Positions 26,662-35,255 of a DNA stretch of 64,000 nt are shown piece after piece. A model generated the notes under the pieces. The model had not been told where the DNA came from and made no database searches. It saw only the letters and a program-made list of their open reading frames with translations. A program made the translations under genes and the position numbers. The stretch lies in the NCBI RefSeq assembly GCF_051811025.1, contig NZ_JBPWQE010000001.1:1116001-1180000 (forward strand), in the 5' to 3' direction. Source of the stretch: Tardiphaga sp051811025 (GTDB taxonomy: Bacteria > Pseudomonadota > Alphaproteobacteria > Rhizobiales > Xanthobacteraceae). Position 1 is the stretch's first letter. Each line of letters begins with the position of its first letter.

Positions 26662-28023
26662 TCAGCCGGCCGGGCAATCCTTGAGGCGTTGCACGGCATC
26701 CTGATCGCCGCGCTGCACGGCCATTGGCTTCAGTTTACAGGCTCCGGGGACGTCGCGAAACTGCGGGTTCTGCGATAGTTTGAGATCGACCAATGCGGCA
26801 AGTGCGTCAGGCTCGCCAAGTTCCGCAGCCTGAATTGCCTCAAACAGAACGATGTTGAGCGAAGAGATCTGAACCTGTGGGTGGCTGGCCAGCAACCGCA
26901 GGGCCTTCAGCCGGGAGTCGTAATCCCAAACCCCGGCAGTGATCAGTAAGTCGATCCCCTTTGACACGTCGCGTGGCACCAGCTTTCCATCGAGATAAAG
27001 CTCGCCGAGCAGGCCACTCGCGCTCGCCTGATGGCGCTGGCTTTGCAAGATCGATAGTGCGCGCTTCGGATCGGCCGGGCCGCCTTCGCCGTCGAGCAGC
27101 ATCTGCGCCAGTTCGGTATCGCCTCCCAGACGATCGCGCGCAGCCTCTTCAAATAGTTTGCGGGCGCGCACGGGATCGCTGGGTCGCGTGGCCACCGCCA
27201 GCGCTGCCTTGGCGCCAAAGGAGCCGCCCTGCGCGAGACGCTCGAGTAAATTCTGACCGGCGGTCTGCTCGTCCGGCTGTGGGGATCGGGCGAGAAGCCG
27301 AGCAAGCCTGATCTGCTGGTCCGCACGGGTGACGTTCTCCGGCAGCGGCAGCCGAAGCGCGCGCTCGGTCCAGTATCGTTCGGCAGACGGGTCCCGCTTC
27401 ACGATGCCGCCACGACTATAGAGGATGGCGAGCCTGTTTACCGCTGACGGGTTGTCCAGTTCGGCTGCCCTGATCAGCGCGCGCTGTGCCTCGTCGCGCG
27501 CAATCATCTGCGGGCGGTCAAGATGATAGTCCCATGAATTGTGCGACTCATAGATTGCGTAATTTGCCTCGCCATCGTTCCGGGCTGCGGCCTCGCGCAA
27601 CAGGGCGACCGCCTCGGCGCGCCGTTCATGCGGCAGCGATTGAGCAAAGGCCACCTTGTTGCGGACATCGTCCGGAGCTGTAGCGAACGCTTCGCTGCAG
27701 GTGGCCTGGCGCGTTCGGTAACGCAGCTTCTCTTGTTGCTCGGAGAGGTATTCGGTGGCGTTCCGCGAAAGACGGCGGCATTCGTCGGCTGCGTTTGCGC
27801 CGAACGGTCGAATAGGTTCGTCCTGTTCGGTAGCCCCTGTCTTGCGCTGTTCGGCAGGTGCTGAAACGAACAAGGCGATCGCTGCGCCGATGCAAGCGAG
27901 CAGTACGGCCCACACGATTGCGTGCCGCGTTGCGGGCTGGCGGCCACCGTTCATCGGCGCGTTCAAGGCGGCACTCATGTCGGCCATTCCGGTCAGCAAT
28001 GGTGGATGTGGCGTTGGCGACAT
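26662..28023 (-). CDS. Membrane-anchored Sel1/TPR-like repeat protein
   Basis: An up to 453-residue protein with one N-terminal hydrophobic helix (about 37-55, IVWAVLLACIGAAIALFV) and a long alpha-helical repeat region resembling Sel1-like repeats: NRLAILYSRGGIVKRDPSAERYW, ARKLFEEAARDRLGGDTELAQMLLDGEGG and GLLGELYLDGKLVPRDVSKGIDL. Such repeats mediate protein-protein contacts, often in signalling or envelope assembly. No enzymatic motif is seen. The start is ambiguous: ATG at 28023, 27987 or 27978. Function unknown. Confidence 0.75.
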   Translation of the reverse strand: MSPTPHPPLLTGMADMSAALNAPMNGGRQPATRHAIVWAVLLACIGAAIALFVSAPAEQRKTGATEQDEPIRPFGANAADECRRLSRNATEYLSEQQEKLRYRTRQATCSEAFATAPDDVRNKVAFAQSLPHERRAEAVALLREAAARNDGEANYAIYESHNSWDYHLDRPQMIARDEAQRALIRAAELDNPSAVNRLAILYSRGGIVKRDPSAERYWTERALRLPLPENVTRADQQIRLARLLARSPQPDEQTAGQNLLERLAQGGSFGAKAALAVATRPSDPVRARKLFEEAARDRLGGDTELAQMLLDGEGGPADPKRALSILQSQRHQASASGLLGELYLDGKLVPRDVSKGIDLLITAGVWDYDSRLKALRLLASHPQVQISSLNIVLFEAIQAAELGEPDALAALVDLKLSQNPQFRDVPGACKLKPMAVQRGDQDAVQRLKDCPAG

Positions 28024-28198
28024 CCTGCGCTAGCTTTGTCTCGCGAGCGTGCAAACCGTTCAAATCCGGGGGGAGGCGCCCGTTAACTCTGCCGCAGCGG
28101 CATCGCCGCCATGACCGGATTGTGAACATGCCTGCAGGTTCCTGCTTTGCGGCTCGTCATTTGCATGTCACCATTCGATTCTCAACGGGAGGGCCGCT

Positions 28199-29044
28199 AT
28201 GCGCTGGTGTGTCTCGATTGGAGCGGTACTCGTCGCGGGAGCGATGGCCGGCGGCGACGTCGCGAGCATGGCTGCGACAGGCCCGAAAGCGCAGTTTGCC
28301 CAGAGCAAGCAGGACCCCGTAGTTGATGTCGAACTGGTGCTGGCGGTCGACGTCTCCTATTCGATGGATATGGACGAGCTGGCGATCCAGCGCGAAGGCT
28401 ATGCCCAAGCCATCGTTTCCAAGGAATTCCTTACCGCGCTCAAGAGTGGCCCGACAGGCAAGATTGCGGTCACTTATTTCGAATGGGCGGCATCGTCAGA
28501 CCAGAAGCTGATCATTCCCTGGCGTGTCATCGATGGTCCTGAATCCGCCGACGCGGTGGCATCCGAAATCATGAAGACGCCGATCCGCCGGGCGTCGCGG
28601 ACGTCGATCTCGGGCGCGATCTACTACGCCATGCCGCTGTTCGATGAAAATGCGCTGCACGGTCTGCGCCGGGTCATCGATATTTCGGGCGATGGGCCGA
28701 ACAACAACGGAGGACCGGTGACGGTCGCACGCGACGAGGCAGTCGCGAAAGGCATCGTCATCAACGGCCTGCCGATCATGGCCAAGGAACTGTCCTACTC
28801 GACCATGGATATCGAAAACCTCGATCTCTATTACGAGGACTGCGTGATCGGCGGCGCGGGCTCCTTCGTGGTGCCGATCAAGGAGCGCGACAAGTTCAAG
28901 GAAGCGATCCGCACCAAGCTGGTGTTGGAAGTCGCAGGATTGATGCCCGAGCCGCGCGCGATTCCTGTCGCCAACACGACGAAGGAGCCCCGCGTCAACT
29001 GCCTGATCGGCGAGAAGATCTGGCAGGATCGTTGGGGGCGCTGA
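28199..29044 (+). CDS. DUF1194 / von Willebrand factor A-like secreted protein
   Basis: A 281-residue exported protein with an N-terminal signal peptide (about residues 1-25) and a DUF1194 domain, a VWA-like fold. The metal-ion-dependent adhesion motif is present as DVSYSMD (DxSxS), with GDGPNNNGG further on. DUF1194 proteins are common in alphaproteobacteria and of unknown function; VWA folds usually bind proteins. The ATG at 28199 follows GGGAGGGCCGCT, fixing the start. It is monocistronic between divergent and convergent neighbours. Confidence 0.88.
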   Translation: MRWCVSIGAVLVAGAMAGGDVASMAATGPKAQFAQSKQDPVVDVELVLAVDVSYSMDMDELAIQREGYAQAIVSKEFLTALKSGPTGKIAVTYFEWAASSDQKLIIPWRVIDGPESADAVASEIMKTPIRRASRTSISGAIYYAMPLFDENALHGLRRVIDISGDGPNNNGGPVTVARDEAVAKGIVINGLPIMAKELSYSTMDIENLDLYYEDCVIGGAGSFVVPIKERDKFKEAIRTKLVLEVAGLMPEPRAIPVANTTKEPRVNCLIGEKIWQDRWGR

Positions 29045-29051
29045 TCCCCGG

Positions 29052-30371
29052 CTAGCGATCGAGCTGCGCAATCGCGTGGAAGAACGTGCCGGTGACATGA
29101 CCGCGCCGTCCGCCGCGTTCGGCCATGGGCTCGCCTTGCGCATTCTGCAGATCGACCAGAGGCTCGTCGTTACCCGCGTCGGTCAGTGATGCGTAGTGGA
29201 ATTCGTGCCCGCGGATGAGCGATCCCCGTGGCCCGATCGAACACTCCGAGAGCAGCCGGGCCTCGCGATAGCCGAGATGCAGGCGCCGCTTCTGAAAGCT
29301 CGTTGTGTGCCCGAGCAGACCGGTCATCGCATGTCGGTTGCCGTCGGCATCCTCAAGGCCTTCGCCGAGCACCATATAGCCACCGCATTCGCCATGGATC
29401 GGACGCGTCAGCGCAAAGCGGACGATTCCATCGCGGAAAGTTTGCGCGGAGGCGAGCGTGGCGGCGTGTAGCTCGGGATAGCCGCCGGGCAGCCAGCAGG
29501 CATCGCAATCATCCGGCGGTGCTTCATCGGCAAGCGGCGAGAAGCGCACGATCTCCGCGCCGGTTTTGCGCCACCCGTCGATCAGATGCGGATAGATAAA
29601 GGTGAATGCAGCATCGGTGGCCAGCGCGATGCGCTGACCGGGCGGCGGCAAGGCCGGCGCAGCATTGAATGTTGGCTGCTGGTCGATGGGCACGGCCAGC
29701 GCGACGATAGCGTCGAGATCGAGATGCTTCTCCGCCATGTCGGCGAGAGCGGCGATCCGTCCATCGAGGTCACCATGTTCGCCGGCCTGGATCAGGCCGA
29801 GATGGCGCTCCGGCAGCGCCAGCGCCGCGTCGCGCGGAATGGCGCCAACCACGGGAATACCGAGCGGCGTGATCGCGTCGGTGATGAGACGGCGGTGGCG
29901 GTCGCTACCGACACGGTTCAGGATCACGCCGGCGACGCGGACCCCCGGATGATGGCTGGCAAAGCCGCGTACCATGGCGGCAGCGGATTGCGATTGCGCC
30001 GTCACGTCGAGCACCAGCAGCACCGGCAGCCTGAAGCGTGCGGCGATACTGGCGCTGCTGCCGTCGCGGTCCGCGACGCCGGGCACGCCGTCGAACAGAC
30101 CCATCACGCCTTCGACCACCAGCAGGTCGGCGGCCTCGCTGGCGTCGGCCATGAGCGCCTGCAGCAGCGGTGGCGGCATCGTCCAGCTATCGAGATTGAT
30201 GCAGGGCGCGCCGGTGGCGACCGCGTGGAAGGCGGGATCGATATAATCAGGTCCGGCTTTGGCGGCGCGCAGCACCATGCCGCGCCGCGCCAGCGCGGCG
30301 AGCAGGCCGAGCGTGACCGTGGTTTTGCCCGCGCCGGAACGCGCTGCGGAAATCAGCAGACCGGCGGTCAT
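29052..30371 (-). CDS. cobB: Cobyrinate a,c-diamide synthase
   Basis: CobB/CbiA amidates the a and c side chains of (hydrogeno)byrinic or cobyrinic acid in vitamin B12 biosynthesis, using glutamine and ATP. The 439-residue protein has a dethiobiotin-synthetase-like ATPase domain with P-loop RSGAGKTT near the N-terminus, then LLVVEGVMGLFDG. The C-terminal glutamine amidotransferase domain has its nucleophile Cys in GECGGYMVLG and a histidine in FFHAIAQL. Whether the aerobic or anaerobic substrate is used cannot be told. No other cob gene is in the window, so it is detached from any cob cluster. Confidence 0.93.
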   Translation of the reverse strand: MTAGLLISAARSGAGKTTVTLGLLAALARRGMVLRAAKAGPDYIDPAFHAVATGAPCINLDSWTMPPPLLQALMADASEAADLLVVEGVMGLFDGVPGVADRDGSSASIAARFRLPVLLVLDVTAQSQSAAAMVRGFASHHPGVRVAGVILNRVGSDRHRRLITDAITPLGIPVVGAIPRDAALALPERHLGLIQAGEHGDLDGRIAALADMAEKHLDLDAIVALAVPIDQQPTFNAAPALPPPGQRIALATDAAFTFIYPHLIDGWRKTGAEIVRFSPLADEAPPDDCDACWLPGGYPELHAATLASAQTFRDGIVRFALTRPIHGECGGYMVLGEGLEDADGNRHAMTGLLGHTTSFQKRRLHLGYREARLLSECSIGPRGSLIRGHEFHYASLTDAGNDEPLVDLQNAQGEPMAERGGRRGHVTGTFFHAIAQLDR

Positions 30372-30435
30372 GATGGGTGGACTTGCGACATCGCCGCGGA
30401 TTACCGCGGCGGATGCAAGGCCGCAAGAGCGCGGT

Positions 30436-31980
30436 CTAGGCCGATGCCTTTTCCTTCTTCGGCCAATACTTGTCGCGCAGATGCCGCTTCACCAGCTTGC
30501 CGGTGGGCGTGCGCGGCAATTCAGGCTCGAAGTCGATGCTCTTGGGGCATTTGATCGGGGACAGGTGCTTGCGGCAGTACAAGATTAGTTCGGCCTCCAG
30601 CGCCTTGCCAGCGCGGCTCATGTCATGCGGCTGCACCACGGCCTTGACCTCTTCGCCCATTTCCTCGTTCGGCACGCCGAACACCGCGACATCGGCGATA
30701 TCCGGATGGGTGATGAGAACGTCCTCGGTCTCCTGCGGGTAGATGTTCACGCCGCCGGAAATGATCATGTAGGACTTGCGGTCGGTGAGATAGAGAAAGC
30801 CCTCGTCATCGAGATAGCCGACATCGCCGAGCGTGGACCAGCCGCGCGAATTATAGGCGCGCTTCGTTTTCTCGGGATCGTTGTGATAGGTGAAAACAGG
30901 TGCATCGGCGAAATACACCGTGCCGATCTCGCCGACCGGTAGTTCCTGATCCTCCTCGTTGAGAATCTTGATGACGCCGGTCACGGCCTTGCCGACGGTG
31001 CCGCGATGCGACAGCCACTGCTGCGAGTTCGATACGGTGACACCGTTGCCTTCGGAGCCGGCGTAATATTCGATCAGGATCGGTCCCCACCAGTCGATCA
31101 TGCGTGCCTTGACCTCGACCGGGCAGGGCGCTGCGGCGTGGATTGCACCGTTCAGTGAGGATACGTCGTATTTCAACCGGACCTCATCCGGCAGTTTCAG
31201 CATGCGCACGAACATGGTCGGCACCAGCTGTGACTGGGTGACCTTGTACTTCTCGACGAGCTTGAGGAATTCCTCCGCGTCGAAATGCTCCATGATCACC
31301 GACGTGCCGCCGAGCGTGATCGCCATCATGTTGAAGCGCAGTGGAGCCGCATGATACAGCGGCGCTGGCGACAGATAGATCGAATCCGACACCATGCCGC
31401 ACATGTCGGCGCAGAGCTTCTTCAGGAACGGATTGGGCACGGTGATCGGATTGTTCTCCGAGGCGCGCTTGATGCCCTTCGGCCGGCCCGTGGTGCCCGA
31501 CGAATACAGCATGTCGTAGCCGGCGACTTCGTCGGCAATCGGCGTAGCGGGCTGAGCGGCGAGTGCGGTATTCCAGTCGCGGAAACCGGTGCGCGAACCG
31601 TCGACGATATAGAACATCGGCTCGGCCGCGTTGGTGATCAGCGCCGCAACCACATCAGCGCATTTCTCGGAGGTGATGACCACGCGAGCGCCGCAGTCTT
31701 TGACGATATAGGCGATCTCGTCTTGCGTGAGGTAACGGCTGATCGCGGTGTAATAGAGCCCGGCGCGCTGGGCAGACCAGCAGATCTCCATGAAGTCGAG
31801 CCGGTTCTCCATCAGCAGCGCGATGTGATCGCCGGCCTTCAGACCCAGCGCGCGAAACAGCTGCGCGCCGCGGTTGGAGCGTTCGTCGAGTTCGCGATAG
31901 GTGAGCGCCTGGCCGGAGCCGGCCATGCGGTAGGCAATCTTGTCGGGATTCGTCTTCGCGTGAATCGACGGATGCGTCAT
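30436..31980 (-). CDS. Acyl-CoA synthetase (AMP-forming)
   Basis: A 514-residue adenylate-forming acyl-CoA synthetase that activates a carboxylic acid for degradation. Core motifs: P-loop YSSGTTGRPKG (A3), YYAGSEGNGVT in the A5 position, TDRKSYMIISGGVNIYPQE (A7-A8 hinge), and the catalytic lysine in TGKLVKRHLRDK near the end. It is preceded by GAGGAAAC. It lies next to thiolase and TetR genes on the same side of the island and probably supplies its acyl-CoA substrate. The acid is unknown; FadD-like proteins with this layout act on medium-chain, steroid or aromatic side-chain acids. Confidence 0.92.
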   Translation of the reverse strand: MTHPSIHAKTNPDKIAYRMAGSGQALTYRELDERSNRGAQLFRALGLKAGDHIALLMENRLDFMEICWSAQRAGLYYTAISRYLTQDEIAYIVKDCGARVVITSEKCADVVAALITNAAEPMFYIVDGSRTGFRDWNTALAAQPATPIADEVAGYDMLYSSGTTGRPKGIKRASENNPITVPNPFLKKLCADMCGMVSDSIYLSPAPLYHAAPLRFNMMAITLGGTSVIMEHFDAEEFLKLVEKYKVTQSQLVPTMFVRMLKLPDEVRLKYDVSSLNGAIHAAAPCPVEVKARMIDWWGPILIEYYAGSEGNGVTVSNSQQWLSHRGTVGKAVTGVIKILNEEDQELPVGEIGTVYFADAPVFTYHNDPEKTKRAYNSRGWSTLGDVGYLDDEGFLYLTDRKSYMIISGGVNIYPQETEDVLITHPDIADVAVFGVPNEEMGEEVKAVVQPHDMSRAGKALEAELILYCRKHLSPIKCPKSIDFEPELPRTPTGKLVKRHLRDKYWPKKEKASA

Positions 31981-32029
31981 GGGCGTTTCCTCTGAAGGCC
32001 GGCGGATTTTCCCGCTCGTGGTGTGTCTT

Positions 32030-32212
32030 TCCCCTCGCCCCCGGACGCGGCGTAGCCGCGGCTGGCGGGAGAGGGTGGATCGACCGCGCCAGCGGTCGAG
32101 ACGGGAGAGGGGCGCTTCGCCGGAAGCAAAAGCCCTCTCCCGCCTTCGCTTCGCTCAGGCACCCTCTCCCGCTGCGCGCGGCTTCGCCGCGCTGGGGGAG
32201 AGGGTAATAAGA
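32030..32212. repeat. Complex intergenic palindromic repeat with CCCTC/GAGGG arms
   Basis: Contains CCCTCGCCCCCGG, GCGGGAGAGGGTGG, GACGGGAGAGGGGCG, CCCTCTCCCGCC, CCCTCTCCCGCTGC and GGGGGAGAGGGT, i.e. a set of nested inverted CCCTCTCCC/GGGAGAGGG arms. It resembles the 13.44-13.62 kb block. No gene is seen. Confidence 0.7.
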
Positions 32213-32216
32213 GCGT

Positions 32217-33389
32217 TTACAACCGCTCCACGATCGTCACATTGGCCATGCCGCCGCCTTCGCACATGGTCTGCAGCCCGTAGCGCTTGCCTGTCTGTTG
32301 CAGCGCGTGCACCAGCGTGGTCATCAGCTTGGTGCCGGAGCCGCCGAGCGGATGGCCGAGCGCGATGGCGCCGCCATTGACGTTGAGGCGCTTAGGATCG
32401 GCACTGGTGGCCTTCAGCCAGGCCGTTGGAATCGAGGCGAAGGCTTCGTTGACTTCGAACAGGTCGATGTCGTCGATCTTCATGCCAGCTTTTTTCAGCG
32501 CGCGTTCGGTGGCCGGCAAGGGTGCTTCCAGCATGATGACGGGATCGCCGCCCATCATGGTCATGTGATGGATGCGGGCCATCGGCTTGACGCCGAGCTG
32601 CTTGAGGCCGCGTTCGTTGACGACCATCACGCCCGATGCGCCGTCGCAGATCTGGCTGGCGGATGCTGCGGTGAGCTTGCCGTTCTCGGCGATCAGCTTG
32701 ACGCCGCGGATTCCGTCCAGCGTTGCATCGAAGCGAATGCCTTCGTCGATGTGATGCGTATCCGTGGAACCATCGGCGCGGGTGATCTGCAACGGGATGA
32801 TCTCGTCCTTGAAGCGGCCGGCCTCGGTCGCAGCGATGGCGCGTTGATGGCTCTCGAAAGCGTACTGATCGAGTTCATCCTTGGTCAGACCGTATTTCGC
32901 GGCGACCATCTCGGCGCCGGTGAACTGGTTGAACTGGATGTTGGGATAACGTGCCTCCATGCCGGGGCTCTTGTAGTGGCCCATGCCGGCTTTTGACGCG
33001 AGAATGCTTGGCGAACCCATCGGCACGCGGGTCATGCTCTCGACGCCGGCGGCGATCACGATGTCCATGGAGCCGGCCATCACGGCCTGGGCCGCGAAAT
33101 GCAGCGCCTGCTGCGACGATCCGCACTGGCGGTCGATCGAGGTGCCCGGCACGCTTTCCGGCAACTTGGAGGCCAGCACTGCGTTGCGCGCGACGTTCAC
33201 AGCCTGCTCACCGCCCTGGCCGACGCAGCCCATGATAACGTCTTCAACTAAAGCGGGATCTGCGCCGGTGCGTTCAACCAGCGTGTTCAAAACCGAGGCA
33301 GCGAGATCGGCCGGGTGCCAGCCGGCTAAGCGGCCGCCCTTGCGGCCACCTGCGGTCCGTGCGGCGGCGACGATATAGGCCTCGGCCAT
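32217..33389 (-). CDS. Acetyl-CoA C-acyltransferase (thiolase)
   Basis: A 390-residue type II thiolase that either splits 3-ketoacyl-CoA or condenses acetyl-CoA. All catalytic residues are present: nucleophile Cys89 in SIDRQCGSSQQAL, His346 in GHPLGGSG and Cys376 in MCEGGGMAN. Context with acyl-CoA synthetase, crotonases, SDRs and acyl-CoA dehydrogenases points to the thiolytic direction of a beta-oxidation-type route. The start follows GGGAGATC. It is divergent from the TetR gene with a palindromic operator candidate between them, so it is a likely target. Confidence 0.95.
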   Translation of the reverse strand: MAEAYIVAAARTAGGRKGGRLAGWHPADLAASVLNTLVERTGADPALVEDVIMGCVGQGGEQAVNVARNAVLASKLPESVPGTSIDRQCGSSQQALHFAAQAVMAGSMDIVIAAGVESMTRVPMGSPSILASKAGMGHYKSPGMEARYPNIQFNQFTGAEMVAAKYGLTKDELDQYAFESHQRAIAATEAGRFKDEIIPLQITRADGSTDTHHIDEGIRFDATLDGIRGVKLIAENGKLTAASASQICDGASGVMVVNERGLKQLGVKPMARIHHMTMMGGDPVIMLEAPLPATERALKKAGMKIDDIDLFEVNEAFASIPTAWLKATSADPKRLNVNGGAIALGHPLGGSGTKLMTTLVHALQQTGKRYGLQTMCEGGGMANVTIVERL

Positions 33390-33466
33390 GCGTGATCTCC
33401 CTTTTTTGCCTTGTTTGGCGGCGTTTTTCGTGGCGTTGAACGCGCGGGATTAAAGTGTCCGCGGAG

Positions 33467-33491
33467 AGTTTAGTCAATCGGTCAATTAACT
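33467..33491. promoter_or_regulatory. Candidate TetR operator
   Basis: A 25-bp imperfect inverted repeat lies in the 141-nt divergent intergenic region. Its arms start AGTTTAGTCA (33467) and end TCAATTAACT (33491), with tandem GTCAAT units inside. Seven of the ten outer positions are symmetric. Position suggests control of both thiolase and tetR. Confidence 0.45.
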
Positions 33492-33530
33492 CTTGAGTGC
33501 GGCCGATTGTTCGTATTATCTGCGCTCCGA

Positions 33531-34196
33531 ATGGCATCGACTGTGAACCCCAGCACCTCCGTGAAAACCGCCCCCGGCCGTAATCCGACGGCCGACAAGC
33601 TGTTGCTTGCGGCAAGCGAACTCATGATCTCCAGCAACTCCATCGAGGTGTCGCTGAGCGAGATTGCGCAGCAGTCCGGGGTCAATGCGGCGCTGGTGAA
33701 ATATCATTTCGGCAATAAAGACGGCTTGCTGCTGGCGCTGCTCGCGCGCGATGCCGCCACCGAGATGACCAATCTGGAATACCTGCTGGCGCAGCCGATC
33801 TCGGCCACTGCAAAACTGCGGCTGCATATCGCCGGCATCATGAAGGCTTACTACCAGTTTCCCTACATGAACCGGCTGATCCACTATTTGCTGCACGAAA
33901 GCAGCAACGAGGCGGCCGATGAAGTGTCGAAGTTTTTCGTGGGGCCGCTGCTCGGCTTCCATCGCCGCCTGCTGGCGGAGGGACTCGAATCCGGCGAATT
34001 CCGCAAGGTCGATCCCGTGCTGTTCTACACCAGCCTGATCGGCGCCTGCGACAATCTGTTCTTCAGCCGTCATGCCATGTCACGCGCCATTGGCGTCGGC
34101 CCGGTGACGGATGAAGTCTGCCGCGACTACGTCGCCCATATGGAGGCGATGTTGCTCGGCGGGATCGTGACAAACAAGAAGGCCGCCAAGGCCTGA
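33531..34196 (+). CDS. TetR family transcriptional regulator
   Basis: A 221-residue TetR/AcrR regulator. The N-terminal DNA-binding domain (about residues 20-65) has SLSEIAQQSGVNAALVKYHFGNKDGL, an HTH with the family-typical Y-F-x-x-K ending. The C-terminal all-alpha ligand domain (e.g. LEYLLAQPISATAKLRLHIAGI, ADEVSKFFVGPLLGFHRR) would bind an inducer, most likely an acyl-CoA of this island. It lies between the thiolase and SDR operons and probably represses both sides. The ATG at 33531 has no strong ribosome binding site; it is the first in-frame ATG. Confidence 0.9.
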   Translation: MASTVNPSTSVKTAPGRNPTADKLLLAASELMISSNSIEVSLSEIAQQSGVNAALVKYHFGNKDGLLLALLARDAATEMTNLEYLLAQPISATAKLRLHIAGIMKAYYQFPYMNRLIHYLLHESSNEAADEVSKFFVGPLLGFHRRLLAEGLESGEFRKVDPVLFYTSLIGACDNLFFSRHAMSRAIGVGPVTDEVCRDYVAHMEAMLLGGIVTNKKAAKA

Positions 34197-34213
34197 CCAC
34201 AGAGCTAAGAAGA

Positions 34214-34411
34214 AACGGCCCAAGGAAAACTGCCAAGAAAATTCAAAAACGTCGGGAAACGCCCAAGGAACTAAATTCAAGAACCAAAAAATAAGAAACG
34301 CCCAAGGATCAGTTTCAAGAACAACAACCAAGAAAACGCCCAAGGACCACTTCTTCTTTTTCTTCTTCGTCGCGACCAAAAATTCAAGAAACGATCAGGA
34401 ACGCCCAAGGA
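34214..34411 (+). repeat. Five-copy AAACGCCCAAGGA leader repeat before the SDR gene
   Basis: Near-identical 13-base units start at 34214 (AACGGCCCAAGGA), 34257, 34296, 34334 and 34399 (GAACGCCCAAGGA); the middle three are exactly AAACGCCCAAGGA. Spacings are 43, 39, 38 and 65 nt. The linkers are A-rich with recurring CAAGAA, and a pyrimidine run CTTCTTCTTTTTCTTCTTCG (34351-34370) can pair with AAGAAGAAA at 34207-34215. The last unit ends just before the SDR start at 34424 and supplies its ribosome binding site (GGAAAGG). Confidence 0.8.
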
Positions 34412-34423
34412 AAGGCTCTATCG

Positions 34424-35182
34424 ATGCAGCTTAAAGACGTAGCCGTATTCATCACCGGCGGTGGCTCGGGGCTTGGTGCCGCGACCGCGCGCGCGATGGC
34501 TGCCAAGGGCGCCAAGGTTGCCGTGTTCGATCGTGCGCAGGACAATGCCGAGAAGGTCGCTGCCGAAGTGAAGGGCGTCGCCACCGTCGGCGACGTCACC
34601 AGCGAAGCTGACGTCAAGGCGGCGCTGGCCAAGGCCGCCGCCGCGCATGGCACAGCGCGCGTGCTGGTGAACTGCGCCGGCATCGGTGGTTCGCAGCGCA
34701 TCGTCGGCAAGCAGGGCGTCTATCCGCTCGAGAAGTTCACCAATGTCATCATGGTCAACCTGATCGGCACCTTCAACTGCCTGCGCCTGTTCGCTGAACA
34801 GCTCGTGACGCAGGACGCCATCGGCGAAGAGCGCGGCGTCATCATCAACACCGCCAGCGTCGCGGCCTATGAAGGTCAGATCGGCCAGATCGCCTATGCC
34901 GCATCGAAGGGCGGCGTTGTCGGTCTGACCCTGCCGGCTGCACGCGATCTGTCGTCGCAGAAAATCCGCGTCAATACGATTGCGCCGGGCCTGTTCCTGA
35001 CACCGCTCCTGATGGGCCTCAACGAGGAAGCCCGCGCCAGCCTCGGCGCGCAGGTCCCGCATCCGGCCCGCCTCGGCGACGCCTCGGAATACGGTAACCT
35101 CGCCGTTCATATGGTCGAAAACCCGATGCTGAACGGCGAAACCATCCGCCTCGACGGCGCCATCCGCATGGCCCCGCGCTAG
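34424..35182 (+). CDS. SDR family oxidoreductase, 3-hydroxyacyl-CoA dehydrogenase-like
   Basis: A 252-residue classical SDR resembling type II 3-hydroxyacyl-CoA dehydrogenases (HSD17B10/HADH2 type). The cofactor motif TGGGSGLG lies at about residues 11-18, NCAGIG is the NNAG equivalent, and the active site has TASV and YAASK (Tyr/Lys). NTIAPGLFLTPLL and the C-terminal NGETIRLDGAIRMAPR are typical of this subgroup. NAD-linked oxidation of a 3-hydroxyacyl-CoA fits its place next to a crotonase, ligase and acyl-CoA dehydrogenases. A close paralogue is at 59.76-60.52 kb. The start follows the fifth leader repeat. Confidence 0.92.
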   Translation: MQLKDVAVFITGGGSGLGAATARAMAAKGAKVAVFDRAQDNAEKVAAEVKGVATVGDVTSEADVKAALAKAAAAHGTARVLVNCAGIGGSQRIVGKQGVYPLEKFTNVIMVNLIGTFNCLRLFAEQLVTQDAIGEERGVIINTASVAAYEGQIGQIAYAASKGGVVGLTLPAARDLSSQKIRVNTIAPGLFLTPLLMGLNEEARASLGAQVPHPARLGDASEYGNLAVHMVENPMLNGETIRLDGAIRMAPR

Positions 35183-35255
35183 TCATCAGAACACCGTCCC
35201 CGCTGTTGCGGGGACGGCTCGTTGTTGAGTCGCGGATGGGTGTGGAGTGGGCGTT

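Noticed and set aside
34080..34379. Minus-strand hydrophobic 99-residue frame with recurring PWAF, over the leader repeats
   Set aside because: It is the antisense translation of the CCAAGG repeats and of the tetR 3' end; no ribosome binding site, and the repetition comes from the DNA units.
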